From CAMDHY01 sp046156265 (GTDB lineage Bacteria > Pseudomonadota > Alphaproteobacteria > Rhizobiales > Segnochrobactraceae): 64,000 nt of DNA. Under the pieces are notes generated by a model, which did no database searches, had not been told where the DNA came from, and saw nothing but the letters and a program-made list of their open reading frames with translations. Where the stretch lies: positions 62,001 through 126,000 of the forward strand of contig NZ_JAWDIR010000046.1 of NCBI RefSeq assembly GCF_046156265.1, given 5' to 3'. Each line of letters opens with the position of its first letter. Position 1 is the stretch's first letter. The position numbers and the translations under genes are program-made. Of the stretch, positions 43,744 through 51,491 are shown one piece after another.

Positions 43744-44165
43744 GATGATCTCCATGCACCGGGTCGGCGCGAGGTGCGCCGTCAGAGCCCCGTTAACGCC
43801 GCCGGGCCGCGCCGGTTCCGGCCTTTCGCTTGCCCCCGGCCGGGGAAGAAGTTAAGAGAGCCGCGTCGCGACCCGCTGCCGAGCCATCGGCGGCGGATGC
43901 GGCGTTGCGGTGGTCTTCGCCAAGGCGGAGCGGGCCGCGGTGCCGCGCGGGTGGTGGGACGGCCGGGCCGTCCGTTGCCGCCGGTCGCGACGAGACTGAG
44001 CGCCGCCTCGTCAGATCGCACGCGCCGGGCCGCCGGGAGAACCGGCGGCTGCCCCGCGGCCGCCGCGTCCCGTCAAGGGACGGCGGGCGCCGGGCCGGTT
44101 CGACGGACGGCCCCATCAACGCGAACCCAGCCGGCGCCTGGCCGACAGTGGCCTACGGAGACCGA
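43744..44165 (+). other. Long gene-free leader region of rpsA
   Basis: 422 bp without a plausible gene, although the rpsA frame stays open to 43830. It contains a weak promoter-like pair (TTGCCC at 43830-43835, TAAGAG at 43853-43858, 17-base spacer) and a CGTCCC / GGGACG stem near 44068-44082. S1 often controls its own translation through its leader, so this region may be regulatory. cmk, the common upstream neighbour of rpsA, is absent. Confidence 0.4.
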
Positions 44166-45872
44166 ATGCCCGCTCTTTCCACCATGAACCCCTCCCGCGA
44201 CGATTTCGCGGCCCTGCTCGACGAGTCCTTCACCCGCAACGAGATGCACGAAGGCTCGGTGGTCAAGGGCATCGTCGTCGCGATCGAGAAGGACCTCGCC
44301 GTCATCGACGTCGGCCTGAAGGTCGAGGGCCGCGTCGCCCTCAAGGAATTCGGAACGAAGGCCCGCGACGGCCTGCTCAACGTCGGCGACGAGGTCGAGG
44401 TCTACCTGGAGCGCGTCGAGAATGCGCTCGGCGAGGCCGTGCTGTCGCGCGAGAAGGCGCGGCGCGAGGAGAGCTGGGTCCGCCTCGAGGAGTTCTTCAA
44501 CAAGGGCGAGAAGGTCACCGGCCAGATCTTCAACCAGGTCAAGGGCGGCTTCACCGTCGACCTCGACGGCGCCGTGGCGTTCCTGCCGCGCTCCCAGGTC
44601 GACATCCGCCCGGTGCGCGACGTCGGCCCGCTGATGAACACGCCGCAGCCCTTCCAGATCCTCAAGATGGACAAGCGGCGCGGCAACATCGTCGTCTCCC
44701 GCCGCGTCGTGCTGGAAGAGACCCGCGCCGAGCAGCGCTCGGAGCTCGTCCAGAGCCTCGAGGAAGGCCAGATCATCGAGGGCGTCGTCAAGAACATCAC
44801 CGACTACGGTGCGTTCGTCGACCTCGGCGGCATCGACGGCCTGCTGCATGTCACCGACATGGCCTGGCGCCGCGTCAACCATCCGTCCGAGATCCTGACG
44901 ATCGGCCAGACGGTCCGGGTGCAGATCATCCGCGTCAACCACGAGACGCACCGCATCTCGCTCGGCATGAAGCAGCTGATGGCCGATCCGTGGGACGGCA
45001 TCGAGGCGAAGTATCCGGTGGATGCGCGCTTCAAGGGCCGCGTCACCAACATCACCGACTACGGCGCGTTCGTCGAGCTGGAGCCGGGGATCGAGGGCCT
45101 CATCCACGTCTCCGAGATGAGCTGGACGAAGAAGAACGTCCACCCCGGCAAGATCGTCTCCACCTCCCAGGAGGTCGAGGTGATGATCCTCGAGGTGGAT
45201 CCGGTGAAGCGCCGCATCTCGCTCGGCCTGAAGCAGACCCTGCACAACCCGTGGGAGGTCTTCATCGAGAAGTACCCGCCGGGCACGGTGGTCGAGGGCG
45301 AGGTCAAGAACAAGACCGAGTTCGGCCTGTTCCTGGGCCTCGACGGCGACGTCGACGGCATGGTGCACCTCTCCGACCTCGACTGGAACCGTCCGGGCGA
45401 GCAGGTCATCGAGGAGTTCCGCAAGGGCGAGATGGTCAAGGCGCAGGTCCTCGACGTCGACGTCGAGAAGGAGCGCATCTCGCTGGGCATCAAGCAGCTC
45501 GCCGGGGACCCCTTCGCCGACGCCGGCGAGATCAAGAAGGGCCAGATCGTCACCTGCGAGATCACCGACGTGAAGGAAGGCGGCATCGAGGTGAAGCTGA
45601 TCGGGACCGATCTCTCCACCTTCATCCGTCGCTCCGATCTCGCCCGTGATCGTGGCGACCAGCGGCCGGAGCGGTTCGCCGCCGGCGAGAAGGTCGACGC
45701 CCGCGTCATCCAGTTCGACCGCCGCGCCCGCAAGGTGCAGGTGTCGATCAAGGCGCTGGAGATCGCCGAGGAGAAGGAGGCCGTCGCGCAGTTCGGTTCG
45801 TCCGACTCGGGCGCCTCGCTCGGCGACATCCTGGGTGCTGCCCTGAAGGCCCGCCAGGAAGGCGAGAAGTAA
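44166..45872 (+). CDS. rpsA: 30S ribosomal protein S1
   Basis: Brings mRNA to the 30S subunit. The 568-residue protein has six S1 repeats; the first two (EGSVVKGIVVAIEKDLAVIDVGLKVEGRVALKEF and KVTGQIFNQVKGGFTVDLDGAVAFLPRSQVDIRPVRD) bind the ribosome, and the later four (for example EGVVKNITDYGAFVDLGGIDGLLHVTDMAWRRVNHPSE, GRVTNITDYGAFVELEPGIEGLIHVSEMSW) bind RNA. ATG 44166 follows CGGAGACCGA; the longer ORF upstream is not S1-like. A strong terminator ends the unit. Confidence 0.98.
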   Translation: MPALSTMNPSRDDFAALLDESFTRNEMHEGSVVKGIVVAIEKDLAVIDVGLKVEGRVALKEFGTKARDGLLNVGDEVEVYLERVENALGEAVLSREKARREESWVRLEEFFNKGEKVTGQIFNQVKGGFTVDLDGAVAFLPRSQVDIRPVRDVGPLMNTPQPFQILKMDKRRGNIVVSRRVVLEETRAEQRSELVQSLEEGQIIEGVVKNITDYGAFVDLGGIDGLLHVTDMAWRRVNHPSEILTIGQTVRVQIIRVNHETHRISLGMKQLMADPWDGIEAKYPVDARFKGRVTNITDYGAFVELEPGIEGLIHVSEMSWTKKNVHPGKIVSTSQEVEVMILEVDPVKRRISLGLKQTLHNPWEVFIEKYPPGTVVEGEVKNKTEFGLFLGLDGDVDGMVHLSDLDWNRPGEQVIEEFRKGEMVKAQVLDVDVEKERISLGIKQLAGDPFADAGEIKKGQIVTCEITDVKEGGIEVKLIGTDLSTFIRRSDLARDRGDQRPERFAAGEKVDARVIQFDRRARKVQVSIKALEIAEEKEAVAQFGSSDSGASLGDILGAALKARQEGEK

Positions 45873-45886
45873 GATCCGACGACAAG

Positions 45887-45923
45887 GCGGCGGCCGGGCA
45901 CCCCGGCCGCCGCTGCTTTCCCC
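45887..45923 (+). terminator. Rho-independent terminator of rpsA
   Basis: A perfect 12-bp stem (GCGGCGGCCGGG / CCCGGCCGCCGC) with a CAC loop 15 bases after the rpsA stop, followed by TGCTTTCCCC. The tail is partly U-rich, so this is the best intrinsic terminator in the window. Confidence 0.7.
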
Positions 45924-45948
45924 TGAGTTATTGCGGAGCTAGCGCCCG

Positions 45949-46947
45949 ATGGCCCTCGACGCCGATGCGATCGTCGACCGGCGGCGCCTGCGGCGCTCGC
46001 TGACCCTCTGGCGGACCCTCGCCATCCTGCTCGTCGCCGCCGCGATCGGCGTCGCCGCCTTCGCCTTCGGCGGCAGCGACTGGCTGGCGCGGCACGAGCC
46101 GCACATCGCCCGCCTCACCATTTCCGGCGTCATCACCGACGATCGCCGCCAGGTCCGGCTCATCGAGCGGATGGCCGAGAGCCCCTCGGTTGCCGGCGTC
46201 ATCGTCTCGATCAACAGTCCCGGCGGCACCACGGTCGGCGGCGAGGTGCTCTACGAGGCGCTGCGCAAACTGGCTGAGAAGAAGCCGGTCGTCGCCCACA
46301 TCGCCACCCTCGGCGCCTCCGCCGGCTACCTCACCGCGATCGCCGCCGACCACATCGTCGCTCGCCGCAATGCCATCACCGGATCGATCGGCGTCCTCTT
46401 CCAGTACGGCGACGCCGCCGGCCTGCTCGACACCCTCGGCATCCGCCTCGACGCCGCCAAGAGCGGCAGCCTGAAGGCCGAGCCCGCCCCGTGGGCGCCG
46501 GCGAGCGAGGAGGCGAAGGCAGTGCTGCAGGGCGTCGTCGAGGACAGCTTCGTCTGGTTCCGGGACCTCGTCGTCGAGCGGCGCGGCCTCGACGCGGCCG
46601 ATGTCACCCTGTTCTCCGACGGCCGCATCTTCACCGGCCACCAGGCGGTCGAAGCCGGCCTCGTCGACGCTCTCGGTGGCGAGGACGCGGCGGTCGACTG
46701 GATGGAGCGCGAACGTGGCGTCAACGCCGACCTGCCAGTGCGCGACTGGCGCCTGCCGTCGGAAGGCTCGGGCGTGCCGTTCCTCTCGGCCCTCGGCGAG
46801 GGCTTCGGCCGCTCGCTCGCGCGGACGTTGCTGGAATCGGCGGGATTTCCGATCGTCGAGGGGGAGGGCCGCCTTGACGGTCTGAGGTCGCTTTGGCAGG
46901 CTCCGGCCCTGGAGCGAGGCGATCGCTTCGAGGGGGCGACACGATGA
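45949..46947 (+). CDS. sppA: Signal peptide peptidase SppA (short form)
   Basis: Membrane serine protease that cleaves leftover signal peptides. The 332-residue, single-domain form has one N-terminal helix (TLAILLVAAAIGVAAFAFG) and the S49 core with catalytic Ser124 in ATLGASAGYLTAIAAD and general-base Lys171 in DAAKSGSLKAEPAPW, plus VIVSINSPGGTTVGGEVLYEAL. It overlaps the ihfB start by four bases (ATGA), so the two are coupled, as in other Rhizobiales. Confidence 0.95.
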   Translation: MALDADAIVDRRRLRRSLTLWRTLAILLVAAAIGVAAFAFGGSDWLARHEPHIARLTISGVITDDRRQVRLIERMAESPSVAGVIVSINSPGGTTVGGEVLYEALRKLAEKKPVVAHIATLGASAGYLTAIAADHIVARRNAITGSIGVLFQYGDAAGLLDTLGIRLDAAKSGSLKAEPAPWAPASEEAKAVLQGVVEDSFVWFRDLVVERRGLDAADVTLFSDGRIFTGHQAVEAGLVDALGGEDAAVDWMERERGVNADLPVRDWRLPSEGSGVPFLSALGEGFGRSLARTLLESAGFPIVEGEGRLDGLRSLWQAPALERGDRFEGATR

Positions 46948-47234
46948 TCAAGTCCGAGCTCGTCCAGAAGATCGCCGAACGCAACCCCCACCTCTACCAG
47001 CGCGACGTCGAGAACATCGTCAACGCCATCCTCGACGAGGTGGTGAATGCGATGGCGCGCGGCGACCGGGTGGAGCTGCGCGGCTTCGGAGCGTTCTCGG
47101 TGAAGAACCGGCCGGCGCGCACCGGGCGGAACCCCCGCACCGGTACGCAAGTTTCGGTGGCGGAGAAGTACGTGCCGTTCTTCAAGACCGGCAAGGAAAT
47201 GCGCGAGCGCCTCAACGGCGGCCGCGACGATTGA
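46944..47234 (+). CDS. ihfB: Integration host factor beta subunit
   Basis: DNA-bending nucleoid protein, partner of IhfA. The 96-residue protein is full length: MIKSELVQKIAERNPHLYQRDVENIVNAILDEVVNAMARGDRVELRGFGAFSVKNRPARTGRNPRTGTQVSVAEKYVPFFKTGKEMRERLN. The beta-arm with the RNPRTG tip and intercalating Pro is intact, and the MxK/PHL start marks it as IhfB rather than HU. Overlaps the sppA stop. Confidence 0.97.
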   Translation: MIKSELVQKIAERNPHLYQRDVENIVNAILDEVVNAMARGDRVELRGFGAFSVKNRPARTGRNPRTGTQVSVAEKYVPFFKTGKEMRERLNGGRDD

Positions 47235-47292
47235 CCCCGTGCCGGCGGCCGCGCGTGCCGCCGACGGCGGAACGCAGGGAGAGACGATCGGC

Positions 47293-47673
47293 ATGAAACG
47301 CTTCCTCGCCGTCCTCATCTTCGGACCGCTGGCGATCCTGCTGGTCGTTCTCGCCGTGGCGAACCGGGCGCCGGTGCGCCTGTCCATCGACCCGTTCAAC
47401 CCCGGCTCCGACGCGCTCTCGGTCGACCTGCCGCTGTTCTTCGTCGCCTTCGGTGCGCTCGCGATCGGTGTCATCCTCGGCGGCGTCGCGGTGTGGCTGA
47501 ACCAGGGCCGCTATCGCCGCTCCGCCCGCCGCGAGCACAATGATGCCGTGCGCTGGCAGCGCCAGGCCGAGCGTGCCGAGGCGCGCGCCGCCGCGGCGCC
47601 GGCATCCACACCCGCCGGGCCGGCGCTGCCGGCTCCTGCCGGGCCGCCCGCCCTCGGCCGCCGCGCCGCCTGA
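47293..47673 (+). CDS. LapA-family (DUF1049) membrane protein
   Basis: A 126-residue protein with two hydrophobic helices (FLAVLIFGPLAILLVVLAVANRAPVRLSIDPF and LFFVAFGALAIGVILGGVAVWL) followed by a basic and Ala/Pro-rich cytoplasmic tail (RYRRSARREHNDAVRWQRQAERAEAR). LapA proteins help assemble lipopolysaccharide-related envelope machinery in E. coli. ATG 47293 is taken; the longer frame from 47239 adds a non-membrane leader. Usual neighbour of ihfB in alphaproteobacteria. Confidence 0.88.
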   Translation: MKRFLAVLIFGPLAILLVVLAVANRAPVRLSIDPFNPGSDALSVDLPLFFVAFGALAIGVILGGVAVWLNQGRYRRSARREHNDAVRWQRQAERAEARAAAAPASTPAGPALPAPAGPPALGRRAA

Positions 47674-47684
47674 CCGGCCCGCGC

Positions 47685-48635
47685 GTGCGCTTCTTCACCG
47701 CCGCGGATCTAGACCGCCTGATCCCGCCCACCGTTCTGGTGGAGGCGCTCGCCGATGCGTTCCGCTCCGGCGCCGTTTCACCCGAGCGTCATCATCACGC
47801 CGTCGAGCGTCCCGGCGCCGCCACCGCGACGCTGCTGCTGATGCCGGCCTGGCGCTACGGTGACAGCGCCGAGGACGGCGTCATCGGCGTCAAGGTGGTC
47901 ACCGTCGTCCCCGACAATGCGAGCCGCGGCCGACCCGCCGTCGCCGGGACCTACATGCTGATGTCGGGTGCCACCGGCGAGCCGATCGCGCAGTTCGATG
48001 GCCTCGCCCTGACCGTGCGGCGCACCGCCGCCGCCTCGGCGCTCGCCGCGAGCCATCTCGCCCGCGCCGACGCCTATCGCATGGTGATGGTCGGCGCCGG
48101 CGCGCTCGCGCCTTTCCTGATCGCCGCCCACGCCAGCGTCCGCCCGATCGCCGAGGTTGCAATCTGGAACCGCTCGCCGGCGGCGGCTGAGGCGCTGGTG
48201 GGGCGCTTCCACCGGCCCGGTCTCACCGTGCAGGCCGTCACCGATCTCGAGGCGGCGGTGCGCGAGGCCGACCTCGTCTCCTGCGCCACCCTCTCCACCG
48301 CACCGCTGGTGCGGGGCGACTGGCTGAAGCCGGGCGTCCACCTCGACCTCGTCGGCGGTTTCCGCCCCGACATGCGCGAGGCCGACGACGCCGCCGTGGC
48401 GCGGGCGACGGTGTTCGTCGACACCCGCGCCGGGGCGCTCGCCGAGGCGGGCGACCTGTTGCAGCCGATCGAGCGGGGCGTGTTCCGGCACGAAGACATC
48501 GCCGCCGAGCTCGCGGAGCTCTGCGGCGGTGGCCACCCGGGCCGGCGTCACGCCGAAGAGGTGACGCTGTTCAAGTCCGTCGGTGCGGCGATCGAGGACC
48601 TCGCTGCTGCCGAGGCGGCGCTCGCCGCGGCCTGA
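47685..48635 (+). CDS. Ornithine cyclodeaminase / mu-crystallin-family protein
   Basis: A 316-residue NAD(P)-binding protein starting at GTG 47685. Landmarks: the LMPAWR substrate-side segment, IGVKVVTVVPDNASRGRPAVAGTYMLMSGATGEPIAQFDGLALTVRRTAAASALAASHLAR, the Rossmann YRMVMVGAGALAPFLIAAHAS, and VHLDLVGGFRPDMREADD. Members act as ornithine cyclodeaminase, alanine dehydrogenase or pyrroline-2-carboxylate reductase. The reaction here cannot be fixed without a close homologue; the reductase role is the most common for lone genes. Confidence 0.88.
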   Translation: MRFFTAADLDRLIPPTVLVEALADAFRSGAVSPERHHHAVERPGAATATLLLMPAWRYGDSAEDGVIGVKVVTVVPDNASRGRPAVAGTYMLMSGATGEPIAQFDGLALTVRRTAAASALAASHLARADAYRMVMVGAGALAPFLIAAHASVRPIAEVAIWNRSPAAAEALVGRFHRPGLTVQAVTDLEAAVREADLVSCATLSTAPLVRGDWLKPGVHLDLVGGFRPDMREADDAAVARATVFVDTRAGALAEAGDLLQPIERGVFRHEDIAAELAELCGGGHPGRRHAEEVTLFKSVGAAIEDLAAAEAALAAA

Positions 48636-48657
48636 GCGGCCGGGCGGCGCCGCCGCT

Positions 48658-49494
48658 TCAGCCGCCGAGCCGCTCGGCGAACAGCGTCGCCACCACCAGA
48701 TCAGCCGTCGTGCCGGGATTGAGGCCGCGTCGCTTCAGGTCGGTGTCGAAGGCGAGCAGGCCGACCTCGTGCGGCCGCGGATCGCGCCCGATCACCCGCA
48801 GTATGTCTGCCGCCTCCGCCCTCAGCGCCTCCGCCGCCGCCGTACCGTGCTTGCGGGCGACGTGGGTGTCGGGGATCGCCGCGAGCAGGCCGAGATGCAG
48901 GAGCGTCGTCGCCGCCGCCCGGTCGCGCAGGACGGTGACGGCGGTGCGGAACAACGGCAGGGCGGTGGAGAACACGTCGGCGAAGCCGGTGACGTACTGG
49001 TGGGCGATGCGGTCGCGCGGCGCCGCCACCGCCATTGCGGCGCGCAGGTCGATGGTCGCGGCATCTGCAACGTCGTAGCCGGGCACCTCGCCGAGGCCGG
49101 CCGGGGCGGCGAGCCGGATCGCCCGGAAGGCCGCGTCGGCATCGTCGACCGTCAGGGCGGCGAGCACCGCCTTCAGCCGCTCGCGCAGCAGGCCGGGGCC
49201 TTCCGCCGCGGCGGCGAGCGGCGCGCACAGCAGCACGATGCCGAGGTTGGTGTTGGTGCCGACGGCCGCCCGGGTCGCCTCGACGGCGGCGAGGATGCGG
49301 GTCCCGACCGAGGTGCCCGCAGTTGCGAGTACCGGTGCTGCCGCCTGGGCCGAGGCCTCGAAGTCGGCCACGGTCATGCGGTGGCCGTCTGCGAAGCGGT
49401 GGACGTTGCCGGGCTTCAGCGCCGCGAGTTCGTCCTCGCAGGCCGCGACGAAGGCGGCGGCGATGATCTCCGGGGCGAGGGCGGGACGGCGCAT
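48658..49494 (-). CDS. CitG/MdcB-like triphosphoribosyl-dephospho-CoA synthase family protein of the H4MPT cluster
   Basis: A 278-residue protein with the CitG-family marks ALKPGNVHRFADGHRMTVADFEASAQAAAPVLATAGTSVGTRILAAVEATRAAVGTNTNLGIVLLCAPLAAA and the late TLLHLGLLAAIPDTHVARKHG and RRGLNPGTTADLVVATLFAERL. True CitG makes the citrate lyase prosthetic group, but no citrate or malonate lyase genes are near. It sits directly after the RimK-like gene and mch, the order mch-orf5-orf7 that I recall from Methylobacterium extorquens AM1, so a role in C1-cofactor synthesis is likely. ATG 49494 leaves 10 bases to the preceding stop. Confidence 0.85.
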   Translation of the reverse strand: MRRPALAPEIIAAAFVAACEDELAALKPGNVHRFADGHRMTVADFEASAQAAAPVLATAGTSVGTRILAAVEATRAAVGTNTNLGIVLLCAPLAAAAEGPGLLRERLKAVLAALTVDDADAAFRAIRLAAPAGLGEVPGYDVADAATIDLRAAMAVAAPRDRIAHQYVTGFADVFSTALPLFRTAVTVLRDRAAATTLLHLGLLAAIPDTHVARKHGTAAAEALRAEAADILRVIGRDPRPHEVGLLAFDTDLKRRGLNPGTTADLVVATLFAERLGG

Positions 49495-49504
49495 CGGCGT
49501 GGGC

Positions 49505-50446
49505 TCACGGGCCGACGGCGCGCAGCGGTGCGCGACCGAGGCCGGTGCGGGCGGCGACGTCGGCGAGGAACGCATCCACCATCGCCCCGGTGAGGTCGAA
49601 GCCGGTGACGGTCTGCAGGCCCGACCAGGCCGGCATGGAATTCACCTCGAGCACCAGATAGCCGCCCGCGCCGTCGGCGATGAGATCGACGCCGGCATAG
49701 TCGGCGCCGACCGCGGCGGCGGCGGCGACCGCCAGGCGCTCCGCCTCGGCGTCGGGCGCCCACCCTTCGGCCCTGGCACCCTGCTTGATGTTGGTGATCC
49801 AGCCGGTGCCGCGGCGGATCATGCCGGCGAGCGAGCGGCCGCCGGCGACGAGGACGCGGTGGTCGTGGAAGCCTGCCGTGCCGGACGCCGGCCCGATGAA
49901 GCGCTGCAGATAGTAGACGCCGGAGACTGCCTCCGGCGGAGGCAGGTCGTCGGCCCCGGTCACGAGCCGGAGCGCCTTGCCCTGCGAGCCGAACAGCGGC
50001 TTCAGCACCAGCGGCCGGTCCGCCGTCGCCTCCGCCGCCACCAGCGCGCTCGCCGCTTCGTGGGACTCGAGCGCCCAGGTGGCAGGCGTCGGCAGGCCGG
50101 AACGCTGCAGGCGCCAGGTGGTCTGGGCCTTGTCGACACACGCCTCGATCGCCCGCGGCGCGTTCCACACTGGAACGCCCGCGGTGGCGAGCGCGTGCAG
50201 CAGCCCGAGGCGCAGCGTCACCGCCTCGAAGCTGCCGGCGTCGATGGTGCGCACGAACACGGCGTCCGGAAGCCGATCCGGGAAGCCGGGGATGTCGAGG
50301 CCGGCGGGATGATTGGTCGAGAAGCGGCAGCGCGTCAGCGACGTGCGCGTCACCGCGGCGCCGGCGGCGCGCAGCGCCAGCACGAGCCGGCGGGCGTGCC
50401 AGTCGGCCCCCGAGATGAACAGTGCGACGTCCGGCCCGGTGCCCAT
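49505..50446 (-). CDS. RimK-like ATP-grasp ligase of the H4MPT/methylofuran cluster
   Basis: A 313-residue ATP-grasp protein: VDKAQTTWRLQRSGLPTPATWALESHEAASALV, PLVLKPLFGSQGKALRLV (ATP-binding Lys), YYLQRFIG, RVLVAGGRSLAGMIRRGTGWITNIKQGARAEGW, and the metal-binding DYAGVDLIADGAGGYLVLEVNSMPAWSGLQTVTG. Relatives add alpha-glutamyl residues to cofactors, such as MptN in archaea and the polyglutamate chain of methylofuran. It lies two bases after mch in the same operon, matching orf5 of methylotrophs as I recall. The exact cofactor is open. Confidence 0.88.
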   Translation of the reverse strand: MGTGPDVALFISGADWHARRLVLALRAAGAAVTRTSLTRCRFSTNHPAGLDIPGFPDRLPDAVFVRTIDAGSFEAVTLRLGLLHALATAGVPVWNAPRAIEACVDKAQTTWRLQRSGLPTPATWALESHEAASALVAAEATADRPLVLKPLFGSQGKALRLVTGADDLPPPEAVSGVYYLQRFIGPASGTAGFHDHRVLVAGGRSLAGMIRRGTGWITNIKQGARAEGWAPDAEAERLAVAAAAAVGADYAGVDLIADGAGGYLVLEVNSMPAWSGLQTVTGFDLTGAMVDAFLADVAARTGLGRAPLRAVGP

Positions 50447-50448
50447 CG

Positions 50449-51450
50449 TCAGCCGAAGGAGGCGTCGAGAAGGGCGAGGTCGATCGCGCCGGCGTGGTGG
50501 CTGACGCCGCTGTCGAGGTTGGTCACGATCACCGAGGCCGGGCTGAACAGCATCGGGTCGATCTTGTAGAAATCGCCGCCGAAGCGCTTGAAGATCTCGG
50601 CGAAGGGCGCGCCGTAGTCGCTCGCCGTCCGGCTCGGCAGGCGGGCGGCGAGGTCGGCCGCCGCCACGTCGTCACCGGTGACGAAGAGCTGCACGCGGCC
50701 GCCATAGATGATGGCGTCGTTGGTGCGCCCCATCGCGGCGACGAAGTCCGGCACCGGCGGCGCCATCGGCGCCGAGGCGATCCCGTCGACGATCCGCTCC
50801 AGCGGGAAGTGCAGCGTGTGGGCCTTGTGGAGCGCCACCTCGAGCACCCGCGCCACCACCTGCACGGAGCCCGCGAGGCTCTGGGTGGGGGCGTAGAGGA
50901 AGGTCAGCCGGTCCGGCGTCAGGCCCGTCTCGGCAGCGATCTTCTCGACCAGCGGCGGCGGCGGCGGGGCGTCGGACTCCAGCACCAGCACGGCACGATC
51001 GGAGTCGTCGCGGTAGCCGAGCTCGGCGAAGAGGTCCTCCACCGCGGCACGGGCGCGGCCGGGGCCGGAGCCGAGGACGAAGTAGTTCTCGTGCGACAGG
51101 CTCCAGCCGGCATACTGGCTGCCGAGGCAGGCCAGCACAGGATCGAAGGTGCGCACCGTCAGGGTGAACGGCCAGCGCGGCGTCGCCGAGGAGCTTTCGA
51201 CCGTGACGCGGCCGAGCCCGCCGAGGCAGATCTCGGCGAGGCGGAGGCCGGCCTCGATGCCGCCCGGGGCTTTCGCGCCGGCGTCGATCAGCGTCTCGCC
51301 GAGCAAACCCCTGGAGACCGCGACGCGCAGCCGCGCGGCGTCGGCGACGAGCGTGGCGACCAGCGGCGCGACGCTCTCTCCGACGCTCGGCCGGTCGCCG
51401 CGCCCGCTCGGACGCGGTCGGCTCTCGGCCCCTTCATGCGCTTCTGCCAC
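50449..51450 (-). CDS. mch: Methenyl-tetrahydromethanopterin cyclohydrolase
   Basis: Converts methenyl-H4MPT to formyl-H4MPT, between MtdB and Fhc. The 333-residue protein shows Mch blocks: GGIEAGLRLAEICLGGLGRVTVES, WPFTLTVRTFDPVLACLGSQYAGWSLSHENYFVLGSGPGRA, APTQSLAGSVQVVARVLEVALHKAHTLHFPL, GRTNDAIIYGGRVQLFVTGDD and ASDYGAPFAEIFKRFGGDFYKIDPMLFSPA. The start is GTG 51450 behind GAGGGAG. Close spacing with the genes either side shows an operon. Confidence 0.97.
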   Translation of the reverse strand: MAEAHEGAESRPRPSGRGDRPSVGESVAPLVATLVADAARLRVAVSRGLLGETLIDAGAKAPGGIEAGLRLAEICLGGLGRVTVESSSATPRWPFTLTVRTFDPVLACLGSQYAGWSLSHENYFVLGSGPGRARAAVEDLFAELGYRDDSDRAVLVLESDAPPPPPLVEKIAAETGLTPDRLTFLYAPTQSLAGSVQVVARVLEVALHKAHTLHFPLERIVDGIASAPMAPPVPDFVAAMGRTNDAIIYGGRVQLFVTGDDVAAADLAARLPSRTASDYGAPFAEIFKRFGGDFYKIDPMLFSPASVIVTNLDSGVSHHAGAIDLALLDASFG

Positions 51451-51491
51451 GGTCGTCTCCCTCGAGTGTCTCGTTGTTCTTCTAGGGCGCT

